Shown here: piece after piece, positions 42,354 to 51,065 of the stretch
How positions within the stretch are numbered: position 1 is the first letter of the stretch
Layout of the letters: each line of letters begins with the position of its first letter
DNA from: CADEEN01 sp040384625
GTDB taxonomy: Bacteria > Pseudomonadota > Gammaproteobacteria > Burkholderiales > Burkholderiaceae_C
Reading direction: 5' to 3'
DNA: 64,000 nucleotides
NCBI GenBank assembly: GCA_040384625.1
Contig: JAZKIW010000059.1
Span: 13,850 to 77,849 of the forward strand
Notes under the pieces: generated by a model
Seen by the model: only the letters and a program-made list of their open reading frames with translations
Database searches by the model: none
What the model was told of the DNA's origin: nothing
Position numbers and translations under genes: made by a program

Positions 42354-44117
42354 CTAGAAGCTCTCCTGCACAGCGGTGGTCACGATCTGCGGCTTGACGT
42401 CGAGATCGGGCGGCACCCCCATCATGCGCAGAGTCTGTTGCACCACCTGGCTGAACACCGGCGCGGCGACGTCGCCGCCGTAGTGCACGCCATTGTTCGG
42501 CTCGTCGACCATCACCGCGACGACGATGCGCGGCTTGTCGATCGGCGCCATGCCGACGAACCAGGCGCGGTACTTGTCACTGGCGTATTCCTTGCCTTCC
42601 TGCTTGTGCGCAGTGCCGGTCTTGCCACCGACCGAGTAGCCGATGGTCTGTGCCTTGGGCGCGGTACCGCCGGGCCCGGCGGCCAAGCGCAACATCTCGC
42701 GCACGGCCCGCGCCGTCTCGGGCTTGAGCACACGCAGGCCGGCCTGCGGGCTGTCCTGTTCGAGCATCGAGACCGGTATCACCTCGCCATCGCGCGCGAA
42801 CACGGTGTACGCACGCGCGAGCTGGAACAGGCTCGTGGACAGCCCGTAGCCGTAGCTCATGGTCGCCTGTTCGATCGGGCGCCAGGTCTTGTACGGGCGC
42901 AGGCGCCCGGTGACCGCGCCGGGGAACTGCAGTTGAGGCTTCTGGCCGAAGCCGACCTGCGAGTACAGCTCCCACATCTCCTTGCGGTCCATCTGCATCG
43001 CCATCTTCACGGTGCCGACGTTGCTCGACTTTTGAATCACCTCGGCAACGCTCAGCACGCCGTGCGGGTGCGCGTCGCGTATCGTGCTGCCGGTGATCGT
43101 GATCGAGCCCGGGGCAGTCTGGATCGGCGTTGCAGGCGTGACGCGGCCGGTTTCGATCGCCCAGGCGGCGATGAAAGGCTTCATTGTCGAGCCGGGCTCA
43201 AAGGTGTCGGTGAGCGCGCGGTTGCGCAGCTGCGCGCCGCTGAGGTTGCGCCGATCGCCGGGGTTGAAGCTCGGGTAGTTGGCCAGCGCCAGCACCTCGC
43301 CGGTCTGCGCATCGAGCACGACCACACTGCCGGCCTTGGCCTTGTGCTCGGCCACCGCGTCACGCACGCGCTGGTAGGCGAAGAACTGGACCTTGGCGTC
43401 GACGGCCAGACCGATGTCCTGGCCATTGCTGGGCGCGACCTGGTCGCCGATGTCCTCGACGACGCGGCCAAGGCGGTCCTTGACCACCATGCGCGAACCG
43501 ACGCGCCCCTGCAATTCCTTCTGGAAGGCCAGCTCGATCCCTTCCTGGCCGCGGTCTTCGACGTCGGTGAAGCCGACCAGGTGCGCCGCTGCCTCGCCTT
43601 CGGGATACTTGCGACGGTACTCGCGCGTCTGGTAGATGCCCTTAATGCCTAGGGCCTGCACCTGCACCCACAGGGGCTCGTCGAGCTGACGTTTCAGCCA
43701 GGCGAATCGCGCATTGGGATCGCCGAGCTTCTTCTCCAGTTCGGCGGGCGGCAGACCGAGCAGCCGGGCCAATTGGCGCTTCTGTTCACGCGTGGCCTGC
43801 ACGTCTCTCGGGATCGCCCACACCGAGGGCACCGACACCGAGGTCGCCAGCAAGGCGCCATGGCGATCGGTGATGCGGCCACGGCTCGCCGGCAACTCGA
43901 GTTCGTGGGCGTAGCGCTTCTCGCCCTGGTCGCGGTAGAACTGGTTGCCGACGATCTGAATGTGCACCGCGCGGCCGAGCAGCACGCAGGAGCCCAGGCC
44001 GACCAGGGCGACCAGGAACTTGCTGCGCCACGGGGGCGTCTTCGAAGCCAGCAGCGGACTCGACGAATAACTGACGCTGCGCGCGACTGCCCCGGCCTTT
44101 CCGCGCCCCAGCTTCAT
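42354..44117 (-). CDS. ftsI: Peptidoglycan D,D-transpeptidase FtsI (PBP3)
   Basis: A 587-residue class B penicillin-binding protein of the septum. After a short cytoplasmic tail it has one membrane helix (about residues 34-52). The catalytic motifs are STMK (Ser310, Lys313), SSN in QKSSNVGTVKMA, and KTGT in GGKTGTAHKQEG. The pedestal domain shows RGRITDRHGALLATS. Length is the same as E. coli PBP3 (588). ATG at 44117 overlaps the ftsL stop by four bases. It is the partner of FtsW. Confidence 0.97.
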   Translation of the reverse strand: MKLGRGKAGAVARSVSYSSSPLLASKTPPWRSKFLVALVGLGSCVLLGRAVHIQIVGNQFYRDQGEKRYAHELELPASRGRITDRHGALLATSVSVPSVWAIPRDVQATREQKRQLARLLGLPPAELEKKLGDPNARFAWLKRQLDEPLWVQVQALGIKGIYQTREYRRKYPEGEAAAHLVGFTDVEDRGQEGIELAFQKELQGRVGSRMVVKDRLGRVVEDIGDQVAPSNGQDIGLAVDAKVQFFAYQRVRDAVAEHKAKAGSVVVLDAQTGEVLALANYPSFNPGDRRNLSGAQLRNRALTDTFEPGSTMKPFIAAWAIETGRVTPATPIQTAPGSITITGSTIRDAHPHGVLSVAEVIQKSSNVGTVKMAMQMDRKEMWELYSQVGFGQKPQLQFPGAVTGRLRPYKTWRPIEQATMSYGYGLSTSLFQLARAYTVFARDGEVIPVSMLEQDSPQAGLRVLKPETARAVREMLRLAAGPGGTAPKAQTIGYSVGGKTGTAHKQEGKEYASDKYRAWFVGMAPIDKPRIVVAVMVDEPNNGVHYGGDVAAPVFSQVVQQTLRMMGVPPDLDVKPQIVTTAVQESF

Positions 44118-44401
44118 TTGGCCACCCCGGGTGCCTTGCCGTCGTCCTGCACATACACCGTCACGGCTGGCGTGGCACTGCGCATGGCCAGCTTGTCGCG
44201 CGCGGTGCGCTCGACACGCAGGCTGGTGGCCTGGGCCTCGCGTTCAGCCTCGAGGCGCTTGTACTCGGTGTCCAGCCGGGCGGCTTCGTTCTTCGACCGG
44301 TCGAGCTCGGCAAACAGGCGACGCGAGTCGTAGGCCGTGCGCACGAGGTACAGGCTGCTGAGCAGCAGCGCCAGTGCGAGCAGGAGGTTCACACGCGTCA
44401 T
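44114..44401 (-). CDS. ftsL: Cell division protein FtsL
   Basis: A 95-residue bitopic protein. It has a single membrane helix (about residues 5-22, NLLLALALLLSSLYLVRT) followed by a coiled-coil-like region (RRLFAELDRSKNEAARLDTE) and a short tail. The helix-plus-leucine-zipper plan, small size and position between rsmH and ftsI identify FtsL even though FtsL proteins are weakly conserved. It pairs with FtsB and FtsQ. An AGGGGG-type site precedes ATG at 44401. Confidence 0.9.
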   Translation of the reverse strand: MTRVNLLLALALLLSSLYLVRTAYDSRRLFAELDRSKNEAARLDTEYKRLEAEREAQATSLRVERTARDKLAMRSATPAVTVYVQDDGKAPGVAK

Positions 44402-44447
44402 TCCACGCCCCCCCTGGGGGTAGCGAGCAACGCGAGCTTGGGGGTCG
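44402..44447. repeat. GC-rich intergenic repeat, degenerate copy C (rsmH-ftsL)
   Basis: On the minus strand it shares with copy B an ATGA-type start, a C-run and AGCT, followed by TCGC, a second C-run and AGGGGG. The likeness is partial and no 17-base block is shared, so assignment to the same family is tentative. It also carries the likely ftsL ribosome binding site. Confidence 0.35.
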
Positions 44448-45389
44448 TCATAGAACTTCCGTGCGCTCGGCCACGCGCAGGACCGCCGATCGCGAGCGCG
44501 GGTTGGCCGCGATCTCTTCCGCCCCGGGTTTGATGCGCGCCAACGCATGCAGGCGCAGCGGCTTCGGTTCGGCGAAAGGCGCACGGCGGTCGAACTCGCT
44601 CTTGCTTTCGCGCGCGATGAAGGTCTTGACGATGCGGTCCTCGAGCGAGTGAAACGCGATCACGGCCAGGCGTCCTTGCGGTTTGAGCAGTGCGAGCGTC
44701 TCGCTCAGGACCTGTTGGAGGGCCTCAAGCTCGGCGTTGACGAAAATCCGAAGAGCTTGAAATGTGCGCGTTGCAGGGTCCTGGCCCGCTTCGCGGGTGC
44801 GGACCGAACGAGCCACGAGCTGGGAAAGCTCGAGCGTGGTTCGAACAGGGTTCCCGCCCTCGCGCCGAGCAACAAGCGCCTTTGCAATCGATACAGCAAA
44901 CCGTTCTTCCCCATAGTCGCGTATCACCTCGGCAATGTCGCGCTCATCCGCGCGGGCCAGAAAGTCCGCAGCACTCTCGCCGCGGGTCGGATCCATGCGC
45001 ATGTCCAGCGGGCCGTCGAAACGGAAACTGAAGCCGCGTGCGGGGTTGTCGATCTGCGGCGAGCTGACGCCCAGGTCGAGCAAGACACCGTCCACCGCCG
45101 CGATGCCCATTGAAGCCAGCCACTGCGAAAGCTCGGTGAAGTTGCCGTGATGGATGGAAAAACGCGGGTCGTCGACCCGCGTGGCACCGGCGTGCGCCGC
45201 GGCCACCGCCTCCGGATCGCGGTCTAACGCGAACAGGCGCGCATCGGGCGCCAGGCGCTGCAGCAGCAGGCGCGAGTGACCGCCGCGGCCGAAGGTGCCG
45301 TCGACGTAGATGCCCGAAGGGTTCGTCACCAGCGCGTCGATCGCTTCGTGGAGCAAGACGGTGGTGTGCTGCCATGGCGCCGCGTTCAC
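44448..45389 (-). CDS. rsmH: 16S rRNA m4C1402 methyltransferase RsmH (MraW)
   Basis: A 313-residue SAM enzyme that methylates N4 of C1402 of 16S rRNA. Landmarks are HTTVLLHEAIDAL (about 8-20), the SAM motif VDGTFGRGGHSRLLL, DLGVSSPQIDNPARGFSF, and LAVIAFHSLEDRIVK. Length matches E. coli (313). GTG at 45389 is used; GAGG (45395-45398, overlapping the mraZ stop) lies five bases upstream. It follows mraZ with a seven-base gap, the standard dcw order. Confidence 0.97.
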   Translation of the reverse strand: MNAAPWQHTTVLLHEAIDALVTNPSGIYVDGTFGRGGHSRLLLQRLAPDARLFALDRDPEAVAAAHAGATRVDDPRFSIHHGNFTELSQWLASMGIAAVDGVLLDLGVSSPQIDNPARGFSFRFDGPLDMRMDPTRGESAADFLARADERDIAEVIRDYGEERFAVSIAKALVARREGGNPVRTTLELSQLVARSVRTREAGQDPATRTFQALRIFVNAELEALQQVLSETLALLKPQGRLAVIAFHSLEDRIVKTFIARESKSEFDRRAPFAEPKPLRLHALARIKPGAEEIAANPRSRSAVLRVAERTEVL

Positions 45390-45396
45390 CCCGTCC

Positions 45397-45837
45397 TCAC
45401 ATCACGTGATCGCGCAAGACATCGGGCATCCCGGCAGCCAGCACGGTGGCCTCGTGCGCGTCGTGGCGCACCTTGTCCCATAGCTCGAAGCGCGAACCCA
45501 TGCCGACCAGCAGCACGTCGCGTTCCAGGCCGGCCCATTCGCGCAGTTCGGGCGCAATCAGCACACGCGAAGCGTTGTCAATGTCGACGTCCATCGCGCT
45601 GCCGATGAAGACGCGGCGCCAGTCCTCGGCCGACATCGGCAGGGTCAGCAGCTTGGCGCGAAACAGCTCCCAGGCCGGGCGAGGAAAGATCAGCAAGCAG
45701 CGCTTAGGATGCTTGGTGATCGTGAGCTGGTCGGCGGCAACGGCCTTCAGCACGTCGCGGTGGCGCGCGGGCACGGTCATCCGCCCCTTGCCATCGAGGA
45801 ACAGCCCCGCCCCGCCCTGAAACACCGAATCGCTCAC
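45397..45837 (-). CDS. mraZ: Transcriptional regulator MraZ
   Basis: A 146-residue AbrB-like DNA-binding protein and the first gene of the dcw cluster. It has two MraZ repeats: GLFLDGKGRMTVPARHRDVL (about 11-30) and MDVDIDNASRVLIAPELREW (about 82-101), then FELWDKVRHDAHE. In E. coli MraZ represses its own promoter by binding GTGG repeats, and such repeats lie here directly in front of the gene. GTG at 45837 is the start and is itself the fourth box of the 10-base series. Confidence 0.94.
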   Translation of the reverse strand: MSDSVFQGGAGLFLDGKGRMTVPARHRDVLKAVAADQLTITKHPKRCLLIFPRPAWELFRAKLLTLPMSAEDWRRVFIGSAMDVDIDNASRVLIAPELREWAGLERDVLLVGMGSRFELWDKVRHDAHEATVLAAGMPDVLRDHVM

Positions 45838-45867
45838 ACCGCCCCACTAACCTGCACTTTTCCCCAC
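45835..45867 (-). promoter_or_regulatory. Candidate MraZ operator: four GTG boxes at a 10-base period
   Basis: On the minus strand, GTG begins at 45867, 45857, 45847 and 45837, exactly ten bases apart. The first and third boxes are GTGGGG; the fourth is the mraZ start codon. Known MraZ operators are tandem GTGG-type boxes one helical turn apart. The array overlaps the -10 box, which suits repression. The second box (GTGCAG) is weak. Confidence 0.75.
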
Positions 45868-45894
45868 TTTAGCGGAGCGAACGCCAGGGGTCAA
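45866..45894 (-). promoter_or_regulatory. sigma70-type promoter of the dcw cluster (Pmra)
   Basis: TTGACC (45889-45894, five of six -35 bases) and TAAAGT (45866-45871, four of six -10 bases) are separated by exactly 17 bases. It lies 28 bases before the mraZ GTG and overlaps the first MraZ box, as in an autorepressed promoter. It is the only well-formed promoter seen in front of the 16-gene cluster. Confidence 0.7.
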
Positions 45895-46247
45895 CGGGAG
45901 ATCAAATAAAAATCAATCAAATCAAGCACTTAGATACGACTTCTCAGACGATTTTTTGAACCGGATAGCGTTCAAAAACAAAGACATGAGAGAGACATCG
46001 AAAGTGATATCTCAAGTGCAAGCCGCCCCCTGGGAGTTTCCAGGGGCTGGCTCCACGCTCGTTCCCAGCGGGCGACGGCGGGCGGCGGGTCAGCGGTCTC
46101 GTCGCAGCACGCCCACCGGACTCGACGCGCCGCCGAGCATGAACACCGTGTCGCCGCCGGCGGAACCGCGACGTCGCTGTCGGCGAACAGCGGTTCGGAT
46201 CGGCGTGTCGCCCTTCGGTTGACCGGGGCCGCCAGCCGCAGTCCGAC
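45895..46247. other. Gene-free stretch with AT-rich patch and three inverted repeats
   Basis: About 350 bases without a credible gene. Bases 45900-46015 are far richer in A and T than the rest of the window. Three successive inverted repeats are visible: TTTTTGAAC/GTTCAAAAA (45953-45978, perfect, loop eight), GAGACATC/GATATCTC (45992-46013, one mismatch, loop six) and CCCCTGG/CCAGGGG (46027-46046, loop six). The remainder (46050-46247) is GC-rich and holds only short ORFs without homology. It may contain regulator sites for the dcw promoter or a small RNA. Confidence 0.6.
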
Positions 46248-47651
46248 TCAGGGGATACCTACGGTGAACGGCACGTCGAACGTGCCAGCGTTGGTCGTGA
46301 CCTGCACCCGCGCGACGAGCGTGGACCCCGGCTGGAACACACCTGACGTGCCCGCCTGCACCGTCCACCGCAGCCGATAGGTCGGCAAGCTCAGGCTCAG
46401 CAGCTTGCCGACGCTGCCGTAAAGCGGCAAGAGTTGCTCGGGGGAGTCGGCGTAGAGAAATGCGCCCCCGGTCTGGTTGGCGAGTTCGCCGAGCGCGACG
46501 ATGTCCACGCCGCTGGACAGACCGATCGTGAAGAGACGAACACCGGCAGCCTTGGCGTCGTCGATCGATTGTTTGCGTCTCGTGCGGCAAGTCTCCGCGT
46601 CACCACAGTAGGTGTCTGCGCCGTCGGTGAAGACAACCAAAGCCTTCCCCAATCCGGCGGGGGCGTCGCTGACGACTTGCTGCCGCAAGGTGTCCACCGA
46701 ATCGTAGAGCGGTGTATCGCCTCCCACCAGCGATGACAGCCCATCCAGGTCCGGGAAGTACGACGAAGGCGCCGTGGTCGCCGCGGCCTTGTCCCGGAAC
46801 GGCCCATACACCGCCAGCGGGGCAGTCCGGATTTTCGCGCCGGGCCCTCCGGCGAATGCGGCGAGCAGGGCGCGGTCGTCCGTGCCCATCCCCTGGAGGA
46901 ACGCCTTGGCAGAGAACAGCCTCGCCCCGGTGGGGTCGGATGTCTGGATGCTACCGCTCTGGTCCAGCAGCAGCGCAGCGGCGTACGGCATGGCCGCCTG
47001 GCCAGGGATCAGCGCCAAGGTTTCGGGTGTCGAAGTCGCCGGTGCGTACGCCACGTCGGAGTCCGCGCCGGGCCCGCGCACACAGTCGGCGCGGTTGTTG
47101 GCCGCGTCCGGGGTGCACGAGCGCAGTGTGAAGTTTGCAAGGGTCAGGCCTTCGATCGGCTGAGAATTACCACCGACGACAACCACCTCGATCTCGAAAG
47201 TCATCTCGGTGCCGTTGACTGTCGGTAAGAAGCCGCTTCGCGAGGCGAGCGAACTACCAGCCGCCAAGGTCACGCGGTCGAGTGTGACGGCGATCTCGTT
47301 CGCCTGACCCGCGTTGATGGTTGCGGTGACGGACTTGTCCACGAAGGTCGCGCGGGAAATGGCCAGATCGGCATTGCCCTTGCTACCGTCGACCGTCAAG
47401 GCGGCCACGCCTAGATGATCGGTGATCGACGAGGTCAGTGGCCCTTTTACGGTGGCGCCGGCAACCCCAGCCCCGAAGGTGTCGGTGACCGTCACCTTGA
47501 GCACATCCGATGCGCCGGGGGCGCCACTACCGCCGCCACCACCACCACCCCCACAACCAGCGAGGGTGAAGGACAGCATCAGCAGGGCCACAAGCCCTTG
47601 GGTCCATCGTGATACGGCGAAGGAAAACGGCTGCGCGGCGATGTGGGACAT
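46248..47651 (-). CDS. von Willebrand factor A domain lipoprotein
   Basis: A 467-residue exported protein. A signal peptide ends in a lipobox LAGC with Cys33, followed at once by a run of eight glycines. An Ig/carboxypeptidase-regulatory-like domain (about 48-110) precedes a VWA domain with a near-canonical MIDAS motif DQSGS (Asp230, Ser232, Ser234) and the later FTDGADTYCG stretch. VWA domains bind partners through a metal ion. Partner unknown. GGAGAGG (47655-47661) supports the start. It lies on the same strand as the RND genes, 178 bases downstream. Confidence 0.8.
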   Translation of the reverse strand: MSHIAAQPFSFAVSRWTQGLVALLMLSFTLAGCGGGGGGGGSGAPGASDVLKVTVTDTFGAGVAGATVKGPLTSSITDHLGVAALTVDGSKGNADLAISRATFVDKSVTATINAGQANEIAVTLDRVTLAAGSSLASRSGFLPTVNGTEMTFEIEVVVVGGNSQPIEGLTLANFTLRSCTPDAANNRADCVRGPGADSDVAYAPATSTPETLALIPGQAAMPYAAALLLDQSGSIQTSDPTGARLFSAKAFLQGMGTDDRALLAAFAGGPGAKIRTAPLAVYGPFRDKAAATTAPSSYFPDLDGLSSLVGGDTPLYDSVDTLRQQVVSDAPAGLGKALVVFTDGADTYCGDAETCRTRRKQSIDDAKAAGVRLFTIGLSSGVDIVALGELANQTGGAFLYADSPEQLLPLYGSVGKLLSLSLPTYRLRWTVQAGTSGVFQPGSTLVARVQVTTNAGTFDVPFTVGIP

Positions 47652-47797
47652 GGACCTCTCCGGGATCGAACGACCTGCTTGACGGGCGCGAGCAGGAGAC
47701 ACCCACAAGGCTAAGAGCAGTCTGGTGGGGCCGATCGGCGCGTTCCGTGCGATAGCGCACACCCTCCACCGGAGTGAGGGGGTGAATAGTGGGCGGA

Positions 47798-47818
47798 CCG
47801 GCGGCACGTGGCCGCCGG
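47798..47818 (-). terminator. GC-rich hairpin after the RND gene
   Basis: CCGGCGGC (47798-47805) and GCCGCCGG (47811-47818) form a perfect eight-base stem with a five-base loop, 11 bases beyond the RND pump stop on the minus strand. There is no U-run, so termination would be weak or need Rho. The rest of the 178-base gap to the vWA gene shows only that gene's ribosome binding site. Confidence 0.45.
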
Positions 47819-47829
47819 GCGCCTCTGGC

Positions 47830-50800
47830 TCAGGCGTTGGCGGCCGCCGCGCGGCGCGCGGCGCCGCGCCCTGTGGCCAGGCGCCACAGATGGCGCAGGC
47901 CGCGCCACACGCTGCGCAGCAGCAGCAAGGCGCACAAGCCTTCGAACAGAGTCAGCACGAAGGCGAAGAACGGATTCCAGCGCTGCTCGCGCGCGTGGAA
48001 CTTGGCCAGCGCATGGTCACGCGAGATCTCGATCGAGTCGTAGAAACTCGGGATCACGAGCAACGTCAGCAGCGTCGACGTGATCGTGCCTCCGATGATG
48101 GCCACCGCCATCGGGCGGTAGAACTCGCTGCCCTCGCCGATGCCGATGGCCACCGGCAGCATGCCGGCGATCAGGGCAAAGGTGGTCATCAGGATCGGGC
48201 GCAGGCGCTTGCGGCCAGCATTCATCAGCGCTTCCTCGCGCTCGACACCCTCGGCCTCCTGCACCCGCGTGGCGTCGAGCAGCAGGATCGCGTTCTTGGC
48301 CACCAAGCCCATCAGCATGATCACGCCGATGAAGCTCATCAGGTTCAGCGTGCCGCCCGTTAGCAGCAAGGCCAGCACCACGCCGATCAGCGACAGCGGC
48401 AGCGACAGCATCACCGGCAGCGGCGCGGTGAAGGAGCCGAACTGCACGACGAGGATCAGGTACATCAGTGCGACGCCGTAGAACAGCGCGGTGAGCATGG
48501 CGCCGAAGACCTGCTGCTGGTCGCGCGAGGCGCCGGCCAGCTCGATGCCGTAGCCGGGCGGGAAGTTGATGGCCTTGGCGATCTTCATCGCGTCCGACGT
48601 GACCTCGCCCGACGAGCGTCCCTGCGCATTGGCCGAGACCGAGATCGTGCGCTTGCCGTCGGCGTGCTGGATCTGGCTCGGACCCTTGCCCATGCTGACC
48701 TTGGCGATCTGGTCGAGCGGCACGATCTGGCCGCCGCCGTTCACCGCGATCGGCAGGCGCTCGATGTTGCTGGCATCGACGCGGTCTTCCGGCGCCAGGC
48801 GCACGGCCACGTCGCGGGTCTCGCCATTGGGGTCGACCCAGTCGCCGACCTCGACACCGGCGAAAGCCACGCGCAGGGCCTGTGCCGCATCGGCCGCCGA
48901 AATGCCCAAGGCATTGGCCAGGCCACGGTCGAGTTCGATCTTCAACTCGTCCTGCGGGTCCTGCTCGGACAGGCCCACGTCAACGGCGCCGGGCACGCCG
49001 CGCAACTTGGCCATGAAGTCGTTGGTGATCTCCAGCAGCTTCCTGGAATCGGTGCCGTTGAAGCGGATCTGCACCGGCTTTTGCGCGCCCATGTTGAAGT
49101 CCTCGAGCACGGTGTACTCGGCACCGACCAGGCGCGCCGCCAGCGCGCGCAGGTCTTGCGCGATCGCCGTGTGGGCCCGCTTGCGCTTGTTGCTCTTGCC
49201 GATGTCGACGTAGACGCGACCACCGCCTGGGTTGACGAAGCTGTTGGTGGCCGTGGTTTCGGGCAGGGTGCGCGCCAGCGCAGCCACGGCCTCGACCTTG
49301 GCTCGCGCGTAGTCCAGGCTCGACGAGGCCGGCGTGCGCACATCGACGGCCAGCACGCCGGCGTCGGACAGGGGCAGGAAACTCGAGCCGCCGAACTTGT
49401 ATTGCAGGCCGAGCGCGGCCGCCAGGCTCGCCACCGCCATCAGGAACATCCAGCGCCGATGGTGCAGGGCCCAGGCGACGACGCGGCCATAACGGTCGGC
49501 CTGGTGGTCGAACCAGGTGTTGAAGCGTTGCAGCCACAGGCTGATGCCGCGCTTGGGCGCCTGGTGGTGGCCGGCCGGGTCGCCCCAGTAGGCCGACAGC
49601 ATCGGGTCGAGCGTGAACGAGATGAACAGGCTGACCAGCACCGAGGCCACGACGGTGATCCCGAAGGGCCGGAACCATTCGCCCGACACGCCGGGCATGA
49701 AGGCCACCGGCGCGAACACCGCGACGATCGAGAAGGTCGTCGCGGCCACCGCCAGGCCGATTTCGGCCGTGCCGTTCAGCGCCGCGGTGCGCCGGTCTTC
49801 GCCACGTTCCATGTGGCGCACGATGTTCTCGCGCACGACGATGGCGTCGTCGATCAGCACACCGATCGCCAGCGACAGCCCCAGCAAGCTCATGAAGTTC
49901 AGCGTGAAGCCCGCCAGCCAGACGGCGATGAAGGCCGCCACGACCGACGTCGGCAGCGAAAGCGCCGTGATCAGTGTCGAGCGCCAGGAGTTGAGGAAGA
50001 TGTAGACGACGAAGACCGTCAGCCCAGCGCCGAACACCAGGGCGTGGATCACGTTGTTGAGGCTGTTCTGGGCGTCGACGCCGCCGTCCTGCGTGATCTC
50101 GAGCTGGGTGCCTTCGGGCAAGGTCTTGGTGATCTCGGCCGTCAGCTTGCGCACCTCGTCCGCCACGCTCACGGTGCTGGCGTCACGCGAACGGGTGACC
50201 GACATGCCGACATTCGGCCGGCCGTTGCGCATCGAATAGCTGGTCTGCTCGGCGAAGGCGTCGGCGATGCTGGCCACCTGGCCCAGGCGCAGCAACTCGT
50301 TGCCGCGGCGCCGGATCACGATCTGTTCGAACTCGGCAGGCGACTCGATGCGCCCGACCAGTCGGATGCTCTGGTCTTCCAGCACGCCGCGCACCTTGCC
50401 CACCGGCGCGGTGGTGTTCTGCGCGCGCAGCGCGTTCACCACTTCGGTCACCGAGACTGAGAACTCGCGCAACTTCTCGGCATGCAGCAGCACCGACAGC
50501 TCGCGCCGCAACGCGCCGTTGACGTTGACCGTGGCCACACCCTGGATGCCGCGGAACTTGTCGGCCAGCTCGTCTTCGGCCAGGCGCGAGATCGCGGCAT
50601 GGCTCTGCGTGCTCGACGACAACGCCAACTGCACGATCGGCTGCGCGGCCGGATCGACGCGCGTCAGCACCGGCTCGCGAATCTCGGTCGGCAGCTTGTG
50701 GCGCACCGTGCCGATGGCATTGCGCACCTCGTCGGCCGCTTCGATCATGTTCTTGTCGAAGTTGAAGATCATCAGCACGCGCGCATTGCCTTCGCTGGCG

Positions 50801-51048
50801 GTGGCGCGCACCTGGTCGACGCCGGAGATCGTCTGCAGCGACTTCTCGATCCGGTTGATGACCTCGCGCTCGACCGTGTCCGGCGAAGCCCCGGGGTACG
50901 GCACGTTGACGACCAGCAGCGGTTGCTCGACGTCGGGAATCTGGTTGACGCGCAGCTTGGTCAGGGCCAGCAGGCCCAGGCCCATCAGCGCAATGATGAT
51001 CACGACGGTCGCGACCGGCCGCTTGATGCTGAAGTCGGACAGGAACAT
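47830..51048 (-). CDS. RND efflux transporter, inner-membrane pump subunit
   Basis: A 1072-residue AcrB/MexB-class pump (hydrophobe/amphiphile efflux family) with the start FSIKRPVATVVIIIALMG. Proton-relay Asp400-Asp401 sit in GVLIDDAIVVREN (the AcrB D407/D408 equivalents) and the helix-ten Lys is in MGLVAKNAILLLD. Two large periplasmic loops and 12 membrane segments fit. It exports toxic compounds with a fusion protein, encoded 17 bases upstream, and an outer-membrane channel, which is absent from the window. The last 50 residues (Arg-rich) extend beyond AcrB. Drug range is unknown. Confidence 0.94.
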   Translation of the reverse strand: MFLSDFSIKRPVATVVIIIALMGLGLLALTKLRVNQIPDVEQPLLVVNVPYPGASPDTVEREVINRIEKSLQTISGVDQVRATASEGNARVLMIFNFDKNMIEAADEVRNAIGTVRHKLPTEIREPVLTRVDPAAQPIVQLALSSSTQSHAAISRLAEDELADKFRGIQGVATVNVNGALRRELSVLLHAEKLREFSVSVTEVVNALRAQNTTAPVGKVRGVLEDQSIRLVGRIESPAEFEQIVIRRRGNELLRLGQVASIADAFAEQTSYSMRNGRPNVGMSVTRSRDASTVSVADEVRKLTAEITKTLPEGTQLEITQDGGVDAQNSLNNVIHALVFGAGLTVFVVYIFLNSWRSTLITALSLPTSVVAAFIAVWLAGFTLNFMSLLGLSLAIGVLIDDAIVVRENIVRHMERGEDRRTAALNGTAEIGLAVAATTFSIVAVFAPVAFMPGVSGEWFRPFGITVVASVLVSLFISFTLDPMLSAYWGDPAGHHQAPKRGISLWLQRFNTWFDHQADRYGRVVAWALHHRRWMFLMAVASLAAALGLQYKFGGSSFLPLSDAGVLAVDVRTPASSSLDYARAKVEAVAALARTLPETTATNSFVNPGGGRVYVDIGKSNKRKRAHTAIAQDLRALAARLVGAEYTVLEDFNMGAQKPVQIRFNGTDSRKLLEITNDFMAKLRGVPGAVDVGLSEQDPQDELKIELDRGLANALGISAADAAQALRVAFAGVEVGDWVDPNGETRDVAVRLAPEDRVDASNIERLPIAVNGGGQIVPLDQIAKVSMGKGPSQIQHADGKRTISVSANAQGRSSGEVTSDAMKIAKAINFPPGYGIELAGASRDQQQVFGAMLTALFYGVALMYLILVVQFGSFTAPLPVMLSLPLSLIGVVLALLLTGGTLNLMSFIGVIMLMGLVAKNAILLLDATRVQEAEGVEREEALMNAGRKRLRPILMTTFALIAGMLPVAIGIGEGSEFYRPMAVAIIGGTITSTLLTLLVIPSFYDSIEISRDHALAKFHAREQRWNPFFAFVLTLFEGLCALLLLRSVWRGLRHLWRLATGRGAARRAAAANA

Positions 51049-51065
51049 GGGCGCCTCCCGGGGTC

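Noticed and set aside
45956..46222. 88-codon frame upstream of mraZ
   Set aside because: It begins with a poor start codon in the AT-rich patch and becomes an Arg/Pro-rich string, typical of a random frame in GC-rich DNA.
46090..46590. 166-codon frame overlapping the end of the vWA gene
   Set aside because: Out of frame with the vWA domain and of biased Arg-rich composition; no domain is visible.
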